NCBI GenBank assembly: GCA_965116945.1
Contig: OZ220734.1
Span: 2,933,410 to 2,997,409 of the forward strand
Reading direction: 5' to 3'
DNA from: Plut-88900 sp965116945
GTDB lineage: Bacteria > Chloroflexota > Dehalococcoidia > Plut-88900
DNA: 64,000 bases
Translations under genes and position numbers: made by a program
The notes under the pieces: model-generated
What the model was told of the DNA's origin: nothing
What the model saw: only the letters and a program-made list of their open reading frames with translations
Database searches by the model: none
Shown here: positions 1 to 8,462 of the stretch, one piece after another
How positions within the stretch are numbered: position 1 is the first letter of the stretch
Layout: each line of letters opens with the position of its first letter

Positions 1-432
1 GGAGATCATGAAGCCGTTGGTCCGGGCGACCTGCCTGGGAGTCGACCATTGCTGGATCAGCAGGGCGGTGGCGGCTTCAGTCTGGGAATAGGCCATGGAC
101 ATTGCGAGCCTGCCCAATAGAAGGAGAAGGAAGCTCGGGGCCCAACCCTGCATCAACGTGAACCCCGAGACAACGATTAAGCCCAGGCCGGCCATCCTCC
201 AGGGCCGGAACCGCGATGCAATCCATGCAGTGGGTATGTTGAGGAAAAGCACTGCCAGGGTCGCCGACGCACCGAGTAGGCCCTGTTGCAGAGGTGACAG
301 ACCGAGGTCGGCGGTCATGTCGGGCAGCATCAGCCCAATGGTCATGATGATGGAGATGCTGATGGCATGGCCCGATGTCAGTGATCCGATGACGAGCCAG
401 CGTCGCCCTTTAGGTGGAGCGTTTTCTATCAA
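1..432 (-). CDS. MFS transporter, N-terminal part (runs off the window)
   Basis: The minus strand encodes about 144 residues of a major facilitator superfamily transporter: hydrophobic helices TM1 to TM4, with the conserved loop after TM2 (FLNIPTAWIASRFRP, where a MFS motif A-like stretch sits). It is clearly paralogous to the complete MFS gene at 51404-52660 (shared LMLP, QxGLLG and GWAP..LLLLLGR segments). The C-terminal two thirds lie outside the window. The only usable start after the upstream in-frame stop is TTG at 432-430, so the start is tentative. Substrate unknown; surrounding catabolic genes suggest an organic acid. Confidence 0.75.
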   Translation of the reverse strand, partial: MIENAPPKGRRWLVIGSLTSGHAISISIIMTIGLMLPDMTADLGLSPLQQGLLGASATLAVLFLNIPTAWIASRFRPWRMAGLGLIVVSGFTLMQGWAPSFLLLLLGRLAMSMAYSQTEAATALLIQQWSTPRQVARTNGFMIS

Positions 433-559
433 GCAGGGACTGCCTTAGTGAAAGTGTGCCCGACTGCCGAGCCGAGCGGTTATAGCTTATCGCCGTATCC
501 GTAACGGTGGAAGGATGCTGTGGCCACTGAGGAGACTGGCTGGCGCCCCAAGTCTCGGA

Positions 560-1564
560 TTATTCCGACCAGACTTCGCGGAGCAGGCGCACCCAGTTTC
601 CGCCGAGAACCTTGCGGATGTCGTCTTCGGTGTACCCGCGGTTCAGGAGTTCCAAGGCGATGTTGGAGAAACGGTCCGGGGTCTCCATGCCTTTGGGGTG
701 GAGGAGGGGGGAGGGATACGGCTTGGGGCGGGGACGTATCTTGGTGCCCTGCTGAGAGAATAGCCAATCGAAGAAGGAGTTGGACTGGTCTTGCGTGTAG
801 TCGGTGCCGATGGCCACGTGGTCAATGCCTATTCTGTCCACGAGGTCATCGATGGCGTCCACATAGTCCTGGAGGGTGGACTCAAAGCTCTTGGGGAGGA
901 AGGGGGGGAAGGCGTTGGCACCGATGACTCCGCCCTTCTCGGCGATGAGTTTGAGGGCGTCATCGGTCTTGTTGCGGACGTGGTCGAAGAAGGACCGGGC
1001 GTTCGCGTGGGTTGCAGAGACTGGTTTGTCGGACAGCTCGGCAGTCTCAAGGGTGGTACGGTCGCCGACATGGGAGAGGTCTATCAATATACCAAGGCGG
1101 TTCATTTCACGGACCGCGTCTTCACCAAAGTTGCTGAGGCCCTCGTCGGTGCGTTCCCAGCAGCCGTTGCCGAGAAGATTCCTTTCGTTATAGGTGACCT
1201 GGATAACTCTCACCCCTAGGTCATGAAATAACTCAAGCCTGTCGAGCTTGTTCTCGATTGGAGAGGCATTCTGGAATCCGAGGATTATGCCCACGGTCCC
1301 GTCTCCCTTGGCCTTGAATATGTCGTCAACTGATTTGACCTGGGAGAGGGTGTCGGGCATTTCACGGAAGCGGCGTTTCCACCCGGCCACGTGGTCCATC
1401 GTCTCCTCGAAGCCCTCCCAGACGGCGATTGTGGCGTTGATGGCCGTGAGGTTTCCGTTGCTCAGGCTCCGGTAGACGGTGGGGCTTTCCCAGTTGCTGA
1501 TGTTCAGCCCGTCGATGGCGATGGCGTCCCTGTATATCTGATCTGCCCGCTCTTCGATGCTCAA
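560..1564 (-). CDS. Peptidase M19 (membrane dipeptidase) family protein with altered metal site
   Basis: 334 residues, a TIM-barrel protein of the renal dipeptidase (M19) family within the amidohydrolase superfamily. Two histidines of the family zinc site are visible, H165 in DLSH and H186 in ATHAN, 21 residues apart as in characterised members, and a late D in GTDYT. The N-terminal HxD metal ligands, however, are replaced: the DGHND-type motif reads DGLNI (residues 18-22), and the bridging Glu is Gln98 in GFQN. It is therefore probably not a canonical di-zinc dipeptidase. It is a paralog of 6201-7199, which shares the Gln. It is divergent from the M24 gene at 1708, so the two may share a control region. 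Confidence 0.85.
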   Translation of the reverse strand: MSIEERADQIYRDAIAIDGLNISNWESPTVYRSLSNGNLTAINATIAVWEGFEETMDHVAGWKRRFREMPDTLSQVKSVDDIFKAKGDGTVGIILGFQNASPIENKLDRLELFHDLGVRVIQVTYNERNLLGNGCWERTDEGLSNFGEDAVREMNRLGILIDLSHVGDRTTLETAELSDKPVSATHANARSFFDHVRNKTDDALKLIAEKGGVIGANAFPPFLPKSFESTLQDYVDAIDDLVDRIGIDHVAIGTDYTQDQSNSFFDWLFSQQGTKIRPRPKPYPSPLLHPKGMETPDRFSNIALELLNRGYTEDDIRKVLGGNWVRLLREVWSE

Positions 1565-1669
1565 CTGTCGGCTCCTTTATAGTCGGTATGGAAACAGATC
1601 GGAGGGTTAGTTTATCACCGCACACCTAGCCCCTCGGAGGGGAAAAGCCCTAGAATAGCGGCACGAACG

Positions 1670-1696
1670 CCCGAGAACCTTGAGTCAGTTCTCGGG
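1670..1696 (+). promoter_or_regulatory. 5'-UTR stem-loop abutting the ribosome binding site of the M24 gene
   Basis: A 9-bp perfect inverted repeat, CCCGAGAAC (1670-1678) and GTTCTCGGG (1688-1696), with a 9-nt loop. The right arm runs straight into the GGGAGG Shine-Dalgarno at about 1697-1702 of the gene at 1708. It could modulate translation or be a chance hairpin; no U-tract follows, so it is not a classical terminator. Confidence 0.4.
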
Positions 1697-1707
1697 GGGA
1701 GGTGAGC

Positions 1708-2886
1708 ATGTACTCTTATCCTGAAATCGATTGGGACGGCCTCCGAAAGCACCGCACCGAGAAGGTGACCCAGGCAATGAAGGAGGCCAACGTCGACACC
1801 CTGGTGCTCATGGGGCACGACAACATCCGTTACGCCACGGACTTCGGGGTATTCCTCATTTGTGAGGCCTACGACTGGTTTGCGGCAGTGATTACGCAGG
1901 AAGGCGAGGCCTCGATTTTCATCCCATACGTGGATAAGGTTATCGATAGCCCTGCGCCCGCGATGCCGTGGATCAAAGAGTTCATCCCGACCCCATCCTG
2001 GGTGTCGAGTATCAGTCAGGCCGAGATCTGGGTAGACATCCTATCGAGGAAATTGCGTAGCCTGAAGGCACGTCGGGTGGGCGTTGATGCCATGCCATTC
2101 CAGCTTTGGGACGGGATGAAACGCATGATGTCAGAGGCGCTTTTCGTGGATGCATATATGCCGTTGGCTATGGCCCGGCAGTTGAAGCACCCTGAGGAGG
2201 TGAAGCTGATCCGTTCCAGTGCGGAGATTGCCTCCGCTGGGGGCGAGGCCGGTTTGCAGGCGATGCAGGAAGGGGCCCTGGACTTCGAGGTGCTTTCGGC
2301 GATTGATGGGACGATGCGGGCGCAAGGGGCCGAGTTCATTACCCACAACGTCTGCATCAAGGGTGAGAGCCAGGTAACCGCGGGTTGGTTCCCTAAGGGC
2401 AGCAAGATGCAGGCGGGCAGCACGATGGCCTTCGACTGGGGATGCTACGTAAAGGGTGGCTATGGATCGGACATGTGCAGAACGGGATTCGTGGGCGAGC
2501 CCCCCGAGCCTGTTCAGAAGGCCTGGAAGGTACTGATGGAGTCCCATCGGGCCACGGAGGTTGAAGCCAAGCCCGGCGTTCGAGTATCCCACCTGGACAG
2601 AACGGTCAACGATTTGCTGGCAAAGTCCGGATATCCGACTACTCCCTACTCGCTCGGACACGGGGTCGGGCTGCGGGCGTGTGAATTGCCGATTATCTAC
2701 CGGCCCGACATGATGATGATAGATGCCCGACTGGAGGAAGGTATGGTCATCTGCCTGGAGCCCGAGACCTCAGTCGAGGTTGGAGGCGAAACGGTGTTCG
2801 TCAAGGTTGAGGACATGTACGAGGTTACGGCGACGGGACTACAGCAGCTCACGACGACGAGCTACACGCCCTACTGGGAAGACTAA
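1708..2886 (+). CDS. M24 family metallopeptidase (Xaa-Pro aminopeptidase-like)
   Basis: 392 residues with the two-domain layout of the creatinase/prolidase family: an N-terminal creatinase_N domain (about 1-150) and a C-terminal pita-bread domain (about 160-385). All five expected metal ligands are visible in order: D in FDWG, D in GSDMCRT, H in LGHGVG, E in CLEPET and E in KVEDMY. So, unlike the M24 protein at 40387, it should bind two metals and cleave Xaa-Pro or a similar amide. ATG 1708 is preferred over GTG 1702 because GGAGG lies 5 nt upstream of the ATG. Its last 4 bases overlap the convergent LLM gene. Confidence 0.88.
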   Translation: MYSYPEIDWDGLRKHRTEKVTQAMKEANVDTLVLMGHDNIRYATDFGVFLICEAYDWFAAVITQEGEASIFIPYVDKVIDSPAPAMPWIKEFIPTPSWVSSISQAEIWVDILSRKLRSLKARRVGVDAMPFQLWDGMKRMMSEALFVDAYMPLAMARQLKHPEEVKLIRSSAEIASAGGEAGLQAMQEGALDFEVLSAIDGTMRAQGAEFITHNVCIKGESQVTAGWFPKGSKMQAGSTMAFDWGCYVKGGYGSDMCRTGFVGEPPEPVQKAWKVLMESHRATEVEAKPGVRVSHLDRTVNDLLAKSGYPTTPYSLGHGVGLRACELPIIYRPDMMMIDARLEEGMVICLEPETSVEVGGETVFVKVEDMYEVTATGLQQLTTTSYTPYWED

Positions 2887-3824
2887 AGGCTCCCGAGAAG
2901 TCGTGCGGTGCGGTCCCATGAGGCCTGCTTGTCAGTGCCGGCCGGGATGATCGATATGAGGACTTCCGAAGCGCCCGCATCGAAGAACCGCTGTAGCCTT
3001 GGCGCGATATCTTGTTCCGGTCCGGAAATGACTATTTCCCGGAGCATCCGGTCACTCCAACCGTTCAACTCTTCTGCCTCTGGGAATCCTGCGAGAGCGA
3101 ACATCTGCTGGTAGAAGGGGGCAGTGGGGTAGTAGGCCATATCCTCCAGGGCTGCCTCTTTCACCTCATCGTAGTTTTCGTGAACTGATACCATCGTGTG
3201 GGCAATGAGTGGAGGTGCCGGGCGTCCGGCGGATTTGGCGCCTTCCTTCATTGCGGGAAGGGCCGAGTCTCGGAGGTAGGCCAGTGGACAGACCCAGCTG
3301 ATCGCGCCATCGGCCTCTTCCCCACAGAGGCGGAATGACCTGGGTCGGAGGGCGGAAGCCATGATTGGCAGGTCTGGGAACACATCTGAGGCCGAGACGT
3401 GGGCATGGTACATCTCGCCATCAAATTCCACGGATCCCTTCTGTACGAGAGGCTTAACGATCCGGAGATACTCGCGCAAGTTAGTCAGCGGTTTTCGGAA
3501 GTCGAAACGGAATGGCTCGTACATTTCTGAATGGTGGCTTGGGCCAATCCCCAGGCGGAACCGCCCTGGAGCAAGGTGGGCGATTACGTTGGTCTGCTGG
3601 GCAGCGGTTATGGGGTGTCGGGGCCAGGTGGGTACAATCGATGTGCCGAGGAGGATGGACTCGGTGCGCATAGCTGCAACAGCTAGCAGTGTTATGGGAT
3701 CGGTATCTCCGCCCGAGGTTGTCCAGGCGGCCTTTACTCCAAACTCCTCCAGACGTTGAATTTGCTCAACGCTTTCGGCGGCGTTACCTCCGGCAATTTC
3801 CACCCCAATGGTGCCCATAGTCAT
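2883..3824 (-). CDS. LLM class (F420/FMN) oxidoreductase
   Basis: 313 residues, a luciferase-like TIM barrel. The LAPGRFRLGIGPSH segment (about 85-98) matches the conserved LS.GR..LG.G.G phosphate/flavin-binding region, and the 'GT.I.PTW.RHP' segment is shared with the paralog at 22546-23502, which places both in the F420-dependent branch; cofactor preference cannot be proven from sequence alone. It follows the LLM gene at 3838 by 13 nt and is last in a minus-strand run of catabolic genes. GAGAAGG lies just upstream of the ATG. Confidence 0.85.
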   Translation of the reverse strand: MTMGTIGVEIAGGNAAESVEQIQRLEEFGVKAAWTTSGGDTDPITLLAVAAMRTESILLGTSIVPTWPRHPITAAQQTNVIAHLAPGRFRLGIGPSHHSEMYEPFRFDFRKPLTNLREYLRIVKPLVQKGSVEFDGEMYHAHVSASDVFPDLPIMASALRPRSFRLCGEEADGAISWVCPLAYLRDSALPAMKEGAKSAGRPAPPLIAHTMVSVHENYDEVKEAALEDMAYYPTAPFYQQMFALAGFPEAEELNGWSDRMLREIVISGPEQDIAPRLQRFFDAGASEVLISIIPAGTDKQASWDRTARLLGSL

Positions 3825-3837
3825 ATTGGCCTTCTCC

Positions 3838-5022
3838 CTATGCCCGTGGCTGCACAGCGGCAGGTACGCCCTCTTCCTTTTCTACCATTGGAATTACTCG
3901 ATCAGCAAAGAGTTCCAGGCTGTGCATTACCTTGCTGGTAGGAAGGCCCACGGGGTTTGGCCAGATGGTGACGTGGGCACAATTGAGTTCTGTGCGGAGA
4001 TGGTCGATCTTCTCGGCGACGTATTCCGGAGATCCGACCCAGATGATCTCCTTCTCCATCAGGAAGTCGAACCACTCGGCGTTGAGGTCCCGGTCTTTCA
4101 GGGTTTCCCAGGATGCAACACACGATTGTTTGCCGCGGCTGGCATTGAGCCCGACCGTTACGTCATACCAGCGGTTAATTCCTTCACGAGCCTCACCTTC
4201 GGCCTGTTCCTGGGTATCGGCTACATAGCAGGTTCGCATGACGTTGAGGGTCTTACCATCAGCGCTGCGCCCCATGGGAATGTCCTGGCCCCAGACCCGG
4301 GAAGCTGTCTCCTTGTAGGTGGTCCATGCTTCCCTCACGCCTTCGAAAGAGCGGCTTAGGCAGGTGGCAGCGTGTCCCCGCTCGGCAGCAAAGGCATATG
4401 AAGCCGTGGAGTCGGCGGCCTGCCAGATTGGAGGGTGAGGTTTCTGATAAGACTTGGGCCGGACGGGCATGGCCACTAGCTCTCCGCTGGGAGCGTAATG
4501 TGAAGGGTTATCGGAATATATGCGTGGCCCTTGTTCAATCCAACCTGCTGGTGGGAAGTTATAGAACCTGCCCTCGTGAACGAAGGCGTCTTCGGTCCAG
4601 GCCTTTATGAGTACGTCCAGGGTCTCACTGAATAGGGCATAGTTACGTGCCTGGTCCCGGCGATCGGCGTCCGCATTGAAGGTTATTCCGGCAAGGGTAT
4701 TGACGCCCCTCGCGACACCAACGTCCAGCCTGCCGCGAGTCATGTTGTCTAATAGAGCAAGGTCCTCAGCTAGACGGATTGGATGCCAGTCGGGAAGAAC
4801 GCAGGCGCTTTGACCGACCCGGAGCCGCTTGGTGTGGGTTGCCAGGTGTGCATTGATCAGAATCGGGTTTGGGGCAGCGATCCAGAAGTGCTGCTCACCG
4901 ATCCAGATGGTCGTAAAACCGGCCTGATCGAACAGATCGGCCTGTTCCCTCCACTCCTCCATGAGGACGTCGGCAGGGTAGCGTTCGAGAAGGTGGTAGA
5001 AGACGTTGCCGTCGAATCTCAA
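3838..5022 (-). CDS. LLM class flavin-dependent monooxygenase
   Basis: About 394 residues of a bacterial luciferase-like flavin monooxygenase. Conserved segments include WIGEQHFW, LRVGQSACVLPDWHPIRLAE and GRLDVGVARG, all shared with the close paralog at 7262-8449. Alignment with that paralog (MRFDSNVFYH) fixes the start at TTG 5022 (LRFDGNVFYH); the open frame extends about 60 codons further, but that extension would overlap the preceding gene and has no match in the paralog. It is expected to couple reduced flavin and O2 to oxidation of an organic substrate, which is unknown. Confidence 0.85.
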   Translation of the reverse strand: MRFDGNVFYHLLERYPADVLMEEWREQADLFDQAGFTTIWIGEQHFWIAAPNPILINAHLATHTKRLRVGQSACVLPDWHPIRLAEDLALLDNMTRGRLDVGVARGVNTLAGITFNADADRRDQARNYALFSETLDVLIKAWTEDAFVHEGRFYNFPPAGWIEQGPRIYSDNPSHYAPSGELVAMPVRPKSYQKPHPPIWQAADSTASYAFAAERGHAATCLSRSFEGVREAWTTYKETASRVWGQDIPMGRSADGKTLNVMRTCYVADTQEQAEGEAREGINRWYDVTVGLNASRGKQSCVASWETLKDRDLNAEWFDFLMEKEIIWVGSPEYVAEKIDHLRTELNCAHVTIWPNPVGLPTSKVMHSLELFADRVIPMVEKEEGVPAAVQPRA

Positions 5023-5060
5023 GGGGTGTGGGATCCCTTCAAGTAGAATTTCACACCGGC

Positions 5061-6146
5061 TTAATTGCCGGAGCCCGTATTGGTAGGCGATTGCTCGCTT
5101 GGCGGAAGGGCACGGATAAGCTCGTCTATCTTCTTCAACTGTGATACGACGCCGTCCAGAACCTCGTCGTATTCCACACCAGTTTTGAGATGGATTGGCA
5201 ACCAATCTTCTTGGAACTGAACATTCAGTTGCCTGTTAACCTCATCCAAGTTGTATCCTAGGCGATTCCACCACTGACAATTGAGCCACAATGGAGTATC
5301 ACCGCTTCCGGCCCACCGTTCATGGTTAACCCCAAACCAGAAGTCTACGCTTGAATCAGAAAGTCGGAAAAACGTCCCGTACCCATATCGTTGCGATTGT
5401 GCTCGTGTTCTGCTGGAGTCAATCCATCCATCGTGAATTCCTTTACCCCAGACCGCATCGTCGATGAGCTGGTTGTACCAGAACATACGACGCGCGAGGC
5501 TGGGACTCATCTCTTCCGAACGAATCGGTAAGAAACCTTTGTCGCCTTGGGATTGGGCAAACCCTCTAAGCTGTCGGATGTCCGATTTGACACCATCGTC
5601 CTCAGAAGAAACCTCTATCCTATCGAGCAATCGCACCCAACTAACTAGCAGCAAGTGGGTTTCCGTCTCCCTCGGTTCTGTCCAGATTACCTTAGCCCTT
5701 TGCATTCCCGAGGGAGATTCGATAGCTTCCAGTCTACTCTGTTGTTCCATCTGCCTATGGATCTCCGCCCACAGAGTAGGGATTCTAGGCTCAGGTGCGA
5801 TGAGCAGGAGAGTTGCTGGGCCAGGTTGGGTGAGCAGTTTGGCGTATCCGACGGTTTGATCTTCCGAGAGCGTGTGCCAAAACTTAGCTTCGACAACTAG
5901 CCGCAACCTGTTGTTCTTGTCGTAGCCCGCCATGTCGGGCTTGGAGCCGTCTGGGAATGTAACCTGGGCTCTCACCCTGACAATAGGCTCAATGCCAAAA
6001 CCACCTTCTTGTAGCAGTTCACTTAATGCCTGCATACACTGGGAGGAGCCGTTGAGGATGTAGGCGAGGGCCTCGGTGGCCGCGTTCTCCACCTGAGGGG
6101 TGAGGGTCGGGACCAGGTGGGCCATAAGTGAGGTTTCGCTTGGCAA
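5061..6146 (-). CDS. PD-(D/E)XK nuclease superfamily-like protein
   Basis: 361 residues. The region 58-101 has a nuclease-like signature: D71 after a proline, then E86-A-K88 (the D...ExK triad), and Q97...Y101 (a QxxxY motif seen in several PD-(D/E)XK families). The C-terminal half (about 230-340) is rich in Trp and aromatic residues and I do not recognise it; it may be a binding domain. TTG 6146 is the likely start, with AGGAG 6-7 nt upstream. Base composition is visibly more A/T-rich than the flanking oxidoreductases, which suggests acquisition. Possible roles are defence or restriction; no methylase or helicase partner sits next to it. Confidence 0.6.
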   Translation of the reverse strand: MPSETSLMAHLVPTLTPQVENAATEALAYILNGSSQCMQALSELLQEGGFGIEPIVRVRAQVTFPDGSKPDMAGYDKNNRLRLVVEAKFWHTLSEDQTVGYAKLLTQPGPATLLLIAPEPRIPTLWAEIHRQMEQQSRLEAIESPSGMQRAKVIWTEPRETETHLLLVSWVRLLDRIEVSSEDDGVKSDIRQLRGFAQSQGDKGFLPIRSEEMSPSLARRMFWYNQLIDDAVWGKGIHDGWIDSSRTRAQSQRYGYGTFFRLSDSSVDFWFGVNHERWAGSGDTPLWLNCQWWNRLGYNLDEVNRQLNVQFQEDWLPIHLKTGVEYDEVLDGVVSQLKKIDELIRALPPSEQSPTNTGSGN

Positions 6147-6200
6147 TGACTTCTCCTGGGTTTATTCAGGGCCGATGGGTGGGGGCTGCGCTGGAATATC

Positions 6201-7199
6201 CTAATTGGCAGCCGCGCTCACCTGGTCTATCAATCGGAGGTAGTTGCCACCCATTATCTTGGTGACTTCTTCCTCGTTGAAGCCCTGCTCACGGAGGCCG
6301 TTGGGGATGACACGAAGCCCGGACGGCTTTACGCACCATTCGGGCCAGTCTACCTGCGGCCACTTGGGACTGTGGAAGCCCTTGGCGCTCATGAACTTGG
6401 GCACCTCCCGGGACCAGCGGCCCCGGGCCCAGTACCGCTTTTCGTCCGGCAGAAATCCGGTGTTGTGGTCGCTGCCGAGACCCACGTGGTCGATGCCCAT
6501 GAACTCAACGGTGCGGGCGACCATTTCACAGTATTGCTCTAGTGTCCCGTCGGGGGAGAAGAGGTTAGGGTAGGCTCCGAGCCCCATCACGCCTCCGTTC
6601 TCGGCAAGGGCGCGCATCATGTCCTCTGACTTGTTGCGTTGCACGTCCTTCCACCACAGGGGGTTGGCATGGGTGATGGCTACGGGCTGCGTAGAGGCTT
6701 CGATGGCATCCATGGACGTACGCTCACCGGTATGGGAGAGATCAATGATGACTCCGTGACGGTTCATCTCTGCGATTACATCTCGGCCGAAGTAGGTGAG
6801 ACCGCTGTCGTTGGGTTCGTAGCAGCCGCAGCCGATGAGGTTCTGGGTGTTGTACGTGAGCTGCATCACCCGGACCCCGAGCTTGGCGAACACGGCCACG
6901 AACTCGATGTTGTCCTCAATGGGCGAAGTGTTCTGGAACGCAAATAGGATTCCCGTCTTTTTCGCTTCGAAGGCGGCCCGGATATCGTCACTTGTATAGA
7001 CGGGCATGATGAGATCCGAAAACTGGTCGAACCGTCGGTACCACATGCCAATCTCGGACAGCGTCTCCGTCGCGTTCTCCCAAATGGCTAGGGTGACGCT
7101 TAGCGCGCTGAAGTCACCTTCCCGGAGGTCTTCAAAAGTCTCGCGGGTCCACTTGTGGTGCTGTGCTCCGTCTACTATCAGGACTCGATCGTCTGCCAT
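6201..7199 (-). CDS. Peptidase M19 (membrane dipeptidase) family protein with altered metal site
   Basis: 332 residues, paralog of 560-1564. The two later histidines of the M19 site are present in DLSHTG and ITHAN, but the N-terminal DGHND-type motif reads DGAQH (residues 10-14) and the bridging Glu is a Gln in AFQNTSP. Conserved GLGSDHN near residue 240 matches the family's late Asp. Loss of the same ligands in both copies points to a subfamily with a different metal content or reaction rather than a random mutation. It sits between a nuclease-like gene and an LLM gene on the same strand. Confidence 0.85.
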   Translation of the reverse strand: MADDRVLIVDGAQHHKWTRETFEDLREGDFSALSVTLAIWENATETLSEIGMWYRRFDQFSDLIMPVYTSDDIRAAFEAKKTGILFAFQNTSPIEDNIEFVAVFAKLGVRVMQLTYNTQNLIGCGCYEPNDSGLTYFGRDVIAEMNRHGVIIDLSHTGERTSMDAIEASTQPVAITHANPLWWKDVQRNKSEDMMRALAENGGVMGLGAYPNLFSPDGTLEQYCEMVARTVEFMGIDHVGLGSDHNTGFLPDEKRYWARGRWSREVPKFMSAKGFHSPKWPQVDWPEWCVKPSGLRVIPNGLREQGFNEEEVTKIMGGNYLRLIDQVSAAAN

Positions 7200-7261
7200 T
7201 AACTCAGGTCTCCCTTTTACAGATATTTCCAGCTATTGGATCGGTATTCTAGGGACTTCGT

Positions 7262-8449
7262 CTATCCAACGGGCGCAGGTGCCTGCTTCTTTTCAAAATA
7301 GGGGATAACGCGGTCGGCGAAAAGCTCCAGGCTTCGGTACACCTTATTGAAGGGCACATAGGAGGGGTTTGGCCACAGGGTCACATGTTGGCAGTTGACC
7401 TCCTTCTGGAGCCTCTCGATCTTCTCTGCGACGGTCTCGGGCGTCCCTACGAGAATGACGTCCTTTTCCATCGCGAATTCGAACCACTCCATGTTCATCT
7501 GGTCAGCTGTGATCTCCTCGCCCTTGGCAATAGCGCCGCTCCGATCCCAGTTCCGGCTTAAGCCGAAGGTTACCTCGTAGTGGGCGTTTATGCCGTCACG
7601 TGCGTCCTTGATCGCTTCTTCCATGGTGTCGGCGATGTAGAACATGCGCATGATGTTCAGAGTTTCACCCCTGGCGGTCTGGCCCATTGGGATATCCCGA
7701 CCCGTGACTCGGGAAGCCGTATCCCGGTATGCCGTCCAAGCCTCTTTCAAACCCTGCAACGTGCGCCCGAAACCCGTAAGCGATATGCCCTTCTCCGCGG
7801 CGAAGATATAAGACTCAGTGGAGTCGGCAGCCTGGTAGATGGGAGGGTGGGGTTTCTGGTAGGGCTTGGGCACGACCCCGAGTCCTATCAGTTCTCCGTT
7901 GGAGCCGTAATGGGATGTGTCGCCGGAGTATATGCGCGGGTCTTTTTCCGTCCACCCTGGCACCGGGAAGGTGTAGAAATCACCATCGTGGACCAGGGCG
8001 TCTTCAGTCCACGCCTTGATCATTATGTCCAGCGTTTCTTTGAACAGGGCGTAATTGCGCTCCTTGTTCCGGCGGTCCGCGTCGATGTTGAACTGAATAC
8101 AGGCAGGGCTGTTTGTGCCCCGGGCTACTCCCACGTCAAGCCGACCCTTGGTCATCTGGTCCAGCATGGCCAGCTCCTCGGCGAGACGGATGGGGTGGTA
8201 GTCGGGGAGAATGCAGGCGCTCTGGGCAACGCGAAGGTTTTCGGTAATCGAGGCTAGGTGAGTGCAGACCTGGACTGGGCTAGGAGCCGCCACGTGATAC
8301 CCCGAGTGCCAGAAGTGGTGCTCACCGATCCAGACTCCAGTGAAGCCGGTCTGGTCGTAGAGCTTGACAGTCTGTCGCCACTCGTCCAGCATCCGGTCTA
8401 CGGGATAGACCTCCAGGCCGTGGTAGAAGACGTTGCTATCGAATCTCAT
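7262..8449 (-). CDS. LLM class flavin-dependent monooxygenase
   Basis: 395 residues, luciferase-like. Conserved segments are WIGEHHFW (about 42-49), LRVAQSACILPDYHPIRLAEEL and GRLDVGVARGTNSPA. It is the closest paralog in this window of 3838-5022, alignable end to end. It lies 13 nt downstream of the molybdopterin-binding gene (8463-10754) and upstream of the M19 gene, so all three are probably cotranscribed. The predicted role is oxygenation of an organic compound with reduced flavin; substrate unknown. Confidence 0.88.
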   Translation of the reverse strand: MRFDSNVFYHGLEVYPVDRMLDEWRQTVKLYDQTGFTGVWIGEHHFWHSGYHVAAPSPVQVCTHLASITENLRVAQSACILPDYHPIRLAEELAMLDQMTKGRLDVGVARGTNSPACIQFNIDADRRNKERNYALFKETLDIMIKAWTEDALVHDGDFYTFPVPGWTEKDPRIYSGDTSHYGSNGELIGLGVVPKPYQKPHPPIYQAADSTESYIFAAEKGISLTGFGRTLQGLKEAWTAYRDTASRVTGRDIPMGQTARGETLNIMRMFYIADTMEEAIKDARDGINAHYEVTFGLSRNWDRSGAIAKGEEITADQMNMEWFEFAMEKDVILVGTPETVAEKIERLQKEVNCQHVTLWPNPSYVPFNKVYRSLELFADRVIPYFEKKQAPAPVG

Positions 8450-8462
8450 GGTTATGAGAAGC

